Below are positions 55,317 through 64,000 of a DNA stretch of 64,000 nt, piece after piece. A program made the translations under genes and the position numbers. Below the pieces are notes generated by a model. The model did no database searches, was not told the DNA's origin, and saw only the letters and a list, made by a program, of their open reading frames with translations. Source of the DNA: Bettongia penicillata ogilbyi. Lineage: Eukaryota; Chordata; Mammalia; Diprotodontia; Potoroidae. The DNA lies in assembly GCA_023548195.1 (NCBI GenBank), contig JAJHZJ010000061.1, positions 3,802,297-3,866,296 on the forward strand. The letters run 5' to 3'. Within the stretch, counting starts at the first letter, position 1. Each line of letters opens with the position of its first letter.

Positions 55317-56363
55317 CAGCAGGGATAGGTTGCAGTCATTTAGGTGAGAAAAAGAAATTCCAAGAAATAAACATAACATCAGTGCCCAAAAACAATATTT
55401 CCCTCCCTCTGCATGAAGAAACTTATCATCTTTCTGTAGATTAGAGTCATTTTCATGTTCCAAGAGGTTTTCCTCTTCACTAAAATCACACCTGTGAATG
55501 ACATGCCACACTCAACTTAGAATTGTCAACATTTCTCCCTTTTATGCCCATGAGCAAATATCCTCTGGGAAAAATCAATCTAACAAATATTTTCAATGCA
55601 TAAATTTTAAGGCAAAAGTTTAGAGATAACTAGGAAGCCACCATATCAGTGATTATGTTGCCAAGTATTTTTCTTTCATATTTTAGGTATTTCATGGTTC
55701 TTTTGCTTAAGGCATAAGCAACTTTTAGACTTTGAAGAAAAAATTACACATGTAACCTTTGTTTAGGGACTGATGTCTTACACAAAGTTCTGGATTATTT
55801 TGGCGAGACTTTTCAAATTCATTGACATGTTGTTCCTATCCAGGTGATTTGAAAATATCAATATCTAACCCCTACTACCATCCCACAGGAGGTAAGTTCT
55901 CCTCACAAGTACACAAGCACAGATAGGCAATGTTTTATTAACAAATTAATGAAAACGGAGAGGACTTGCATTTGAGCAAGTAATGATCACTGGACAGTTT
56001 CCTTGATTCACAGTATTGCCACGGGAAGGAGTCAAGGTTTGCTTTCCTCTACTGAGTAGCCCCTTTCTCTCTAAATTTGATCCCTCACTATCTGGTGGCT
56101 CCTTTCCTGTTACCTGTAGATATGTTCATGTATCCCTTATGTTAACCCCTCATTACTCACCCCCTTTCCTTCAACAGAAATTTATTGAAAACAAACCCCA
56201 CTTTGTTATTCTTAGTTTTTTTGACCAGACTCAGCTTATACTGAAATTTAACTTCTGAACATTTCCTTCTTTTCTTGTTTTAATGACAATGGGACCACCA
56301 ACTTTCACAAACTGACCTTTTATTGATTAGGCAGTAAAAGTCTGTCTTTTCCTTCAGTCTAGT
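55317..56363. other. Unassigned stretch
   Basis: No gene or repeat that I can name over about 1 kb. Confidence 0.45.
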
Positions 56364-56563
56364 CAGTGGTCAGCAAACTATGATCCCAGGGCCAAATCTG
56401 AACTGTTTTCATAGTTCTGAGAACTAAGAATGTTTTGTTTTTTACATTTTAAAAACACAATAAAACTTCATTTGAAAAATATAAAAATCATTCTTAGTTT
56501 AATGGGCCATACTAAAACAGGCTGGATCAGATGTGACCCATGGACCGTAATTTGCCACTTCTG
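56364..56563. mobile_element. Non-autonomous hAT-like DNA element
   Basis: 200 bp. The left end cagtggtcagcaaactatga and the reverse complement of the right end (cagaagtggcaaattacggt) align over about 40 bp, continuing to gccaaatctga / gtcacatctga. The text resembles the mammalian 'gtcagcaaac...gggcca' class of hAT-derived repeats. An 8-bp duplication is not convincing. No transposase. Confidence 0.62.
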
Positions 56564-57493
56564 AGTTCTATAATACCCATTTCCAATACCCTAAGTACCA
56601 TATAAAATATATAATAATGCAATTTGACATTCTGTGTGGGTGTAGGGAATGAATCAGTGGCAGAAGTGTGATTTCATTGGTGTGTACTTTCTCCACCTGT
56701 GGTGATTTGCTTGTGATCCTCTAGCTAGAACGTGTCAGAAAGGAGCAAATTTAACCTAACTCATCCTCATGCCAAGACTAGCAATCTCTCCATTATGCCA
56801 CATTCTCTCTCCTGCCTGGCTCCTTCTCTAAATTTAGGGTGATAAATTAACCTTAAATCACTGCCTACTAGTGTTCTATTTAGAATACAGTATTGTTGAA
56901 CTTATAAATGGAAAGAATAGACTCTTTTTTCAAGTATTTGTCAAGTTAGTTGCAGGAAGAATACTATGTAATAGAATGTACACTCAAGAGTTTATATCCA
57001 CTGGGAATTTCAAGCTAGATTTAATGGGACTTACAGTCAAACCCTGTTGCATGTATATCACCTCCTCCCATTCCCTGTTGAGATAAGTAAGAGCATCCAT
57101 TACAAATTCCAGGACAAACAGTGCCTTGAATATATTCCCCTATGAGTTTAATTTTAGAAATTAATGAGCTCTTCTAATATATTTTTCTTGTAAATTAATA
57201 ACGAGAAACATAGCCCTGCTTAGATAGACCCAGGATTATGAGCTTGGACCAAGTCAATCAATTCTTTACACATTCTCTTCCGTGTCATTGGCTCCTTTCT
57301 CCTGAGTATGTATACTTTAAATTTACAGATGCTAAGGCTGCCTGCATCCCAAGTGCCTGGGATTTGTTGTAGAAATTTAGAGGATTTGACTATTCTTGCC
57401 CATTGTCTAATAAGAGTAAATTAAGGGAAATAAACTTAGAATTTTTAACCTCAGAGGTCAGAGTCTAGGCCTCTCATTTTACCAAAGAGAAAA
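56564..57493. other. Unassigned stretch
   Basis: No gene. A short MIR-like 'gagaaaactgagga' block at 57487-57500 supplies the insertion site of the next element. Confidence 0.45.
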
Positions 57494-58281
57494 CTGAGGA
57501 CCATTTTTATTTTATTTACTTTTAGTTTTCAACATTCATTTCCACAAGATTTTTAGTTCTAAATTTTCTCCCCATCTCTCCCCTCATCCTCCTCTGAGAT
57601 GGCATGCATCATGATTATCCCTTCCCCTAGTCTGCCCTCCCTTTTATCACCCCCCACTATCCTCTTCCCCTTTACTTTCTTGAAGGGCAAGATAGATTTC
57701 TATACCCCAATGCCTGTACATCTTATTTCCCAGTTTCATGTAACAACAATCTTTAGCATTTGTTTTTAAAACTTTGAGTTCCAAATTTTCTCCCTTCTTC
57801 CCTCCCCACCCACCCTCATTGAGAAGGCAAGTAATTCTATATAAATTATACATGTGTAGTTATGCAATACACTTCCATAATAATCATATTTTTCTCTATC
57901 TTATCCTGTCCCCCAATCATTCCATTTTCTTCTTTGACCCAGTTCCTTTTCAAAGTGTTTGCTTCTGACTCCCCTCTCCCCAAATCTGCCCTACCTTCTA
58001 TCATCCTCCTCCCCTTATCCCTAGTTTCCTGTAGGGTAAAAGCCAATTGAGTGTGTATGTTATTCCTTCCTTAAGCCAAATCCAATGAGAGTAAGGTTCG
58101 CTCATTATCTCTCACCTTCCCCCATTCCTCTCCATTGCAAAAACTTTTTCTTGCCTCTTTCATGAGATAATTTACCCCATTTTATCCCTCTTTTTTTCTT
58201 TCTCCAAAAATTTTCCTCTCTCACTCCTTAATTTTGTTTTTTAAATATCATCCCTTCATATTCAACTCATCATATGTCTTC

Positions 58282-58396
<115 letters not shown>

Positions 58397-58479
58397 CCCT
58401 CCAACTACTCTAATACTGAGAAAGGTCTCATGAGTTACAAGTATCATCATTCTATGTAGGAATGTAAACAGTTCAACTT

Positions 58480-59487
58480 CAATAAGTCTCTTATGATTTC
58501 TCTCTCCTGTTTACCTTTTCATGATTTTCTTGATTCTTGTATTTGAAAGTCAAGTTTTCTATTCATTTCTAGTCTTTTCATCAGGAATATTTGAAAGTTC
58601 TCTCTTTCCTTGAATATCCATATTTTCCCCTGAAGGATTATACTCAGTTTTGCTTGGTAGGTGGTTCTTGGTTTTAATGAAAGCTCCTCTGACCTCCAGA
58701 ATATCATATTCCAAGTCCCTCAATCCCTTAATATAGAAGCTGCTAGATCTTGTGTTATCCTGATTGTTTTCCCACAATATTTGAACTGTTTCTTTCTGGC
58801 TGCTTGCTCTTACAATATTTTCTCCTTGATGTGGGAACTCTGGAATTTGACTACAATATTCCTAGCCGTTTTCCTTTTAGGATCTCTTTCCAGAGGTGAT
58901 CAGTGGATTCTTTCCATTTATATTTTACCCTCTGATTCTAGAATATCAGGGCAGTTTTCCTTGATAATTTCTTGAAAGATAATGTGTAGGCTCTTTTTTT
59001 TTGATTGTGACTTTCAGGCAGTCCAATAATTTTTAAGTTATCTCTCTTGGATCTTTTTTCCAGGTCAATGGTTTTTCCACTGAGATATTTCATGTTGTCT
59101 TCTATTTTTCATTCTTTTGGTTCTATTTTGTAATTTCTTGATTTTTCATGAAGCCATTAACTTCCATTTGCTCTATTCTAATTTTGAAGGAATTATTTTC
59201 TTCAGTGAGCTTTTAGTCATCCTTTTCCATTTGACCAATTCTACTTTTAAAAGCATTCTTCTCCTCATTGACTTTTTGGACCTCTTTTGCCATTTGGGTT
59301 AGTCTATTTTTCAAGATGTTGTCTTCTTCAATATTTTGGGGTCTCCTTTAGCAAGCTGTTGATTCAGTTTTCATAATTTTCTTGCATCACTCTCATTTCT
59401 CTTCCCAATTTTTCTAGTTGTATGTTTTGATCTTTGTCACCAAAAATAAGATTCTACAGTCTGAGTTCTCTTACCAGGTTTGCTCAT
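58480..59487 (-). pseudogene. Decayed LINE ORF1 (HAL1-like)
   Basis: Starts at an ATG at 59487 with MSKPGKRTQ. C-terminal pieces are readable at 58519-58777 in two frames (e.g. NHLPSKTEYNPSGENMD), matching the region of L1 ORF1p after its RNA-recognition domain. Multiple stops and frameshifts; non-functional. Confidence 0.7.
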
Positions 59488-60116
59488 CTTCCCAGCCAAA
59501 TACTTGACTTTCTAAATTTTTGTCGAGGTAGGACTCTGCTTCCAGTGGGGGTGGGAGTAGGGGTGGATGTACTGTCCCAGGCTTCAGGGATTTTTCTTAG
59601 ACACTCTAACCCCACCATCTGTGAGTCCAGAACTCTGGAAGCAGCCTCTGCTACCACCACTGCCACTGCTGCTGCTGCTGCCACTGCCACTATTGGCTAC
59701 CACCAGTACCCTCACTGCCCCTGGGGCTGAAGCTGGACTTGGTCAGACTGCAAGCTACTCTTTCACTTAGGTCCCACAGAGTTTTCCCACTGACCTTTTT
59801 GGTGCTTGTGGGCTGAGAAGTCTGAAAAATGCCACAGCTGCCAATGATTCAGTCCCCTGAGAACTGCTGCAGCTAGTCTGTGGAATTATGACCCACAGTA
59901 GATTGTACCTGTGTAGTTAAATGACCCTTCCAGTTCAATTTCCAGGTTGTCTTGGCTGGGAATTTGTTTCTCTCTGTCATTTTGTGGGTTCTGTAGCTCT
60001 AGAATTTGCTTAGAGTCATTTTTACAGGTATTTGGAGGACTTTGGGGGAGAGCTCTAGGATATCCCTGCTTTTACTCTGCCATCTTAGCTCCACCCCCCT
60101 GAGAACCGTTTTTTGG

Positions 60117-60331
60117 CATAATTTTTCTTTTAGTCAATTTCAGTCTTGTCTGACCCTTCATTCCCCTTTTCTTGGCCAGCTCATTTTTCAGAATAGGAAA
60201 CTGAGGCAAACAAGGTTAAGTGACTTGCCCAGGGTCATGCACGCCTAATCAATGTCAGAAAACAAATTTGAACTCAGGTCTTCCTGATTCCAAGTGAGGC
60301 AATCTATCCAATGTACCACTTAACTGCTCCA
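60117..60331 (-). mobile_element. Mar1-like SINE with BovB-type tail
   Basis: 'caatttcagtcttgtctgac', 'ggaaactgaggcaaacaagg', 'gtgacttgcccagggtcatg', 'tttgaactcaggtcttcct', head near 'cttaactgctcc'. Starts right after the HAL1-like duplication. Confidence 0.85.
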
Positions 60332-60357
60332 TTTTTAGTAATATCAATATATTATAG

Positions 60358-60482
60358 CACACACACACATACACACATACATGTGTGTATGTGTAAGTAT
60401 AAATATATATATAATATGCAGCATATGATGTAGAATAATGTATAATATAATATGAATACTTACATATAATATATATACACAT
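60358..60482. repeat. CA/TA-rich low-complexity tract
   Basis: cacacacacatacacaca, gtgtgtatgtgt and tatatataata runs. Confidence 0.9.
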
Positions 60483-60489
60483 GTTTTAC

Positions 60490-61775
60490 ATTTTATGTAA
60501 AATTCTGTACCCATCATCACTCTGTCAGGATTTGTGTAGCATTCTTTATCATTAGTCATCTGGAATCATGATTGGTCATTGTGTTTATCAGAATCCTTTT
60601 GTCTTTCCAATTGTCTTTACAATGCTGTTGTTAATGTAAAACTTTTTCTCCTGGCTTTGATCACTTCATCTGGATCAGTTCATAGAGATTTTACCAGATT
60701 TTTCTGAAATTCTCTCTTTTATGATTTCTTATAGCACAACATCATTCCATTACATACCATAATTTATATAGTCATTCTTCAATTAATGAATACTTTCTTG
60801 ATTTTTAATTCTCTCCCTCAACAAAAAGAGCTGCTATAAATATTTTTATACACATGAGTCCTTTCAATCTTTTTTTTGTTCTGCTTGAGTTATATACCCA
60901 TTAATAGCTTCATTGGTCAAAGGATAAATGTGGTTTCATAACTTTGGGACCATATTTTCAAATTGCTTTCCAGGATGACTGAACCAATTCACAGCTCTAC
61001 CAGCAATGCATTCATTGATAGATCTCTCTGTTTCTTAAACAGAACCAAATCATTTTAATGATTATTGCCTTTTAGTATAGTTTGAGGTCTGGCACAGCTA
61101 GACCCTCTGATTTTTTCTTTTCATGTTTTTCCTCTAATATTCTTAACCTTTTACTCCTATAGATAAATTTCATTATTACTTTTTCTAGTTCTTTAAAGTA
61201 AAATTACTAATTTGAGTGATATGACACTGAATAAATAAAAATAATTTAGGAAATATTGTCATTTTATTATAAAGGTTTGGTCTTTTCCCAAGTCTTTTAG
61301 GTTAGTCTTTATTCCCACAGTATTTTATAATTACTTTCATCTATCTCTTGTGTGTATCTTGATAGGTAGATTACAAGTGTTTATATTTCCTGTAGTTATT
61401 TTAAATGGAAATTCTCTTTCTTTTACTTCTAAGTTTTATTGAGAATATGCAGAAATGCTAATGGTTTATGTAGATTTAGTTTACATCTTGCTAATTTGCT
61501 GAAATGGTTTCAATTAATTTTTAGTTGACTCTCTAGGGTTCTCTAAGTATACCATCATATCATCAGCAAAAATGGATGATTTTGCTTACTCTTTGCTATA
61601 CTTACTCTCTCAATGTCTTTTTCTTTTCATTGCTACAACTAGTAGTGGTGGTGATAATAGACATGCTTGCTTTATTCTTCATCTTACCGTAAAGACTTCT
61701 CATTTGCCTGCATTATATGTTAATTTGATTTTTAGTTTAAGAGAATCTACTTATCACTGAGGGTTATCAAAGCCT
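60490..61775 (-). mobile_element. L1 LINE, 5'-truncated, internally deleted
   Basis: Follows the L1 at 468-2525 ('gatttcttatagcacaacat', 'aaaaagagctgctataaata', 'tggtcaaaggataaatgtgg'). It then jumps near 61018 to the part matching 2050 onward, losing about 690 bp present in the other copies. It extends further 5' than 2525 does ('catcatatcatcagcaaaaa' near 61551). Confidence 0.82.
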
Positions 61776-62086
61776 AAAACTTTACTAAGACTCTTGGGAC
61801 ATACCATATTAAGAAGAACCAGTACTTCCCATTTATAAGCATCTGTCTTCAAAAGACTAAAAAAATAGAATACTTTATTTACATGACAAAGAAAACAGAA
61901 AGAATGCTCCTCTGAGTCCAAGAGTATCAAGATGTTCCCTAAGGTCAGATCCTAACTCCACCCCCACTGGTAGAATCTATGCCTTTGTGATTTGTTAGTC
62001 TTACCTGCATGGGGCCCCAATAAGGGAACAGGACAATCTTTGCTTCTTTATTCTAGAACTTTGTTCTGTGCTGCTTTTTCAATGAA
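61776..62086. other. Unassigned stretch
   Basis: Nothing recognised. Confidence 0.5.
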
Positions 62087-62195
62087 ATCATTAATAAAAA
62101 TTCATTAAGCACTTACTCTTTGCTATGATCTAGAAGTCAGGGCTACAAATACAGGGAATGAAACAATCCCTCCTCTCAAGGAGCTTTCTGTGACT
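62087..62195 (-). mobile_element. L2-like LINE 3' end
   Basis: 'aaaaattcattaagcactta', 'gggctacaaatacagggaat', 'cctctcaaggagctttctgt'. Confidence 0.62.
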
Positions 62196-63059
62196 GTCGC
62201 TTGTAGATTATATCAATTTCTGTGTGGCACTCCACCACCACTCCACTGTCACTGTTACCTACTCTCAGCAACTGTTTAGCTTCTCTATGCTTTTGCCATT
62301 GTCTTCTCATTGTAATTGTCATATATCTTTCAGCCACTGCAATCACTGACTGTTTCACAGCTCTTTGATGTTAGTCTCATCAGTTAGGTGTACAACCTCC
62401 TCTCCACCTCTTTAACAGCTGACCCATGATGTGACTATACTGGACCCTTAGTTGAGACTATTAGAAGTCTTTCCCCAGGGCCAAAGTGTCTCTAGTCTAA
62501 TTAAATTTCTATTTCATTACATCTAAGTTGACTCATGGTAAATCTATTTCCATTTACCTCATCCCTATCCCAGTATCTGGGTATTTTGTGTTTCCTATTA
62601 TATCAGTACCTTCTACTAAGTTTGTTGAAGTTTGGGAAGACAATCCTTCTCTCTTGCCATTTGCCTTTCTGTCTCTCATTTTTGCCCTGTGTCATGGGGG
62701 CTAGATCACAAAAATAACTTTAGTCTTCCTGAAGATTTACAGAAAAGTTTGGGGAGGGTGGGGTAGAATTGTTGGCTTCTGGTACCCATGACTCAGAAGG
62801 AGAAAGTGAGGTCTTTCTGTATATTAATAATATACTTGCACTATACTATACTTGCATTAACTTTTTGGGCTATCATGTCATCCTGTTGAATAAAAATTTA
62901 TCATCCATTAAACTCCCCAAATCATTTTCACACAAAATATTACCTAACTACACCTATAGCATGGTGTAATTGTGCCATTCGTTTTTTTCAACTGAAGTAA
63001 TAAAGAATTTTGCGTGTTCACATTTAAGTTTTTTTTCTTAGATTCATTTGATCATTTTA
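62196..63059. other. Unassigned stretch
   Basis: No gene or confident repeat. Confidence 0.5.
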
Positions 63060-63425
63060 GGATATTGAAATCTTTCCTGTACCTCTTATTAGCTATCTAT
63101 CCCACCTTAAAATCATTTACAATTTTGAAATGTGTATCTTCAAAGGCTTCATCCAAATTATTGATTAAAATGTTGAAAATATAGGTTTAAAAAGTGATGC
63201 TGGTGACTTGAATCCATAGATTTCCTTCCAGGGAAGTTGTTTAATGACATTTTTTAAAACCTAATCATTTAAATAATTCCCACCACTGAACTAAGCAAGC
63301 AGACTATGTAACCTAGTCCATATTTCTCTATCCTGTCTTCCAAAAATCAGGGTGTTACATTTGAGTGGTGGTCCCTATTTTCTGAATTTGTGGACATATT
63401 CTAAAGAGATCTTCTGGCTATGTCA
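63060..63425 (-). mobile_element. L3/CR1-clade LINE fragment
   Basis: Reversed L3/CR1 order: 'tcatccaaattattgattaa', 'aatgttgaaaatatagg', 'tttccttccagggaagttgt', 'atatttctctatcctgtctt'. Confidence 0.68.
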
Positions 63426-64000
63426 GTCGTACCTATTTTGCAGAGCAAGGAGTCTTGGTAAATCCCAAATACTGATGGTATTCTTGATTTCTGATATGTA
63501 TTATTCAGTTTTTGAAAAGGAAGCAAAAACCATCAGAGAAAAAAAGTGATGATGAGAGAAGCTAATCCAGGTAGCAAAATTAACTTTCTGTTCCTTTCCT
63601 CACTGCTATCACTGTCACAGAGAACTTGGGAGAAGGTTAATTTTTTTTATAAAACCTTTGCTTTATTTGTGACAGGGTTAAGAGGAATGGCACCCTTCAT
63701 CCTATGATTTAGTCATTTAGGGTATGGATTGAAACATTTTTTGTCTTTTTAACAAAGCATGGCTAATAATGTGAGGTTTTGCATGAGTATACATTTTGGT
63801 AATAGGTTTTGGTTTTCTTGTCTTCTCATTGGGTAAAGGAGGAAGAAGGGGGAGAGGGAATTTGGAACTGAAAAAGAAGGAATAAAAAATCCCTATGTCT
63901 ACCACCAAGTCATTGTCCAGATGGGTTTTCCTGGTATAAATGCTGCTTCCTCATTCTGGGAAGAGGAATCAAAAAAATGCAATAACAGACATTCACAGTT
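63426..64000. other. Unassigned stretch to window end
   Basis: No gene or repeat named; short purine-rich run near 63835-63890. Confidence 0.5.

Overview
The window looks like nuclear DNA from a marsupial (metatherian), either an intron or a gene-poor intergenic stretch. It is AT-rich and CpG-poor. Its interspersed repeats are therian and marsupial types: CORE-SINEs of the Mar1 and MIR/THER1 kind, SINEs ending in RTE/BovB-type tails, L1 and ORF1-only HAL1-like LINEs, RTE LINE remnants, and old L2 and L3/CR1 fragments. All family names come from remembered consensus features, not from a database search. I cannot tell an American opossum from an Australian marsupial. I found no intact protein-coding gene, no tRNA or other RNA gene, no CRISPR array and no bacterial feature. 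Nearly every open frame is short and falls in a repeat, in low-complexity DNA, or on the strand opposite a purine-rich tract.

Layout. 1-4.9 kb: a minus-strand L1 that split an older short repeat, with a composite SINE at its edge; an unidentified decayed coding-like stretch with a 78-bp tandem duplication; and a 5'-truncated HAL1-like end with clear target-site duplications. 5-11 kb: mostly unassigned DNA with a long (CT)n and scattered MIR/L2/Mar1. 11-13.4 kb: RTE reverse-transcriptase remnant (minus), an RTE-like 3' end (plus) and an L1/HAL1 5' UTR piece (plus). 16-21.4 kb: a Mar1 inside a MIR, and a near-full-length HAL1-like element inserted in an L1 with a 14-bp duplication. 21-30 kb: L3/CR1, CORE-SINEs, an L1 tail inserted in a SINE, (CT)n and (TTCC)n tracts, and a ~450-bp SINE with an RTE tail. 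30-37 kb: two inverted-repeat structures (about 195-bp and 50-bp arms) and a pair of diverged direct repeats that I cannot assign. 37-57 kb: unassigned DNA with scattered SINE/L2/L3 pieces, an old L1, microsatellites and a 200-bp element with hAT-like inverted termini. 57.5-61.8 kb: a second near-full-length HAL1-like element, a Mar1 and an internally deleted L1.

The repeats relate to each other. The ORF1-only HAL1-like elements and most SINEs cannot move by themselves. L1 would supply the machinery for the first, and RTE/BovB for the SINEs, because the SINEs share 3' tails with an RTE-like end present here. Target-site duplications and interruptions give relative ages: MIR/L2/L3 and the short terminal-repeat element are oldest, then L1, then HAL1 and Mar1/RTE-tailed SINEs. 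The best candidates for something undescribed are the 30.9-31.5 kb hairpin-forming inverted repeat, the 35.9/36.6 kb inverted repeat, the 31.7/32.9 kb repeat pair and the 3.8-4.2 kb coding-like stretch. None of these amounts to a demonstrated system.
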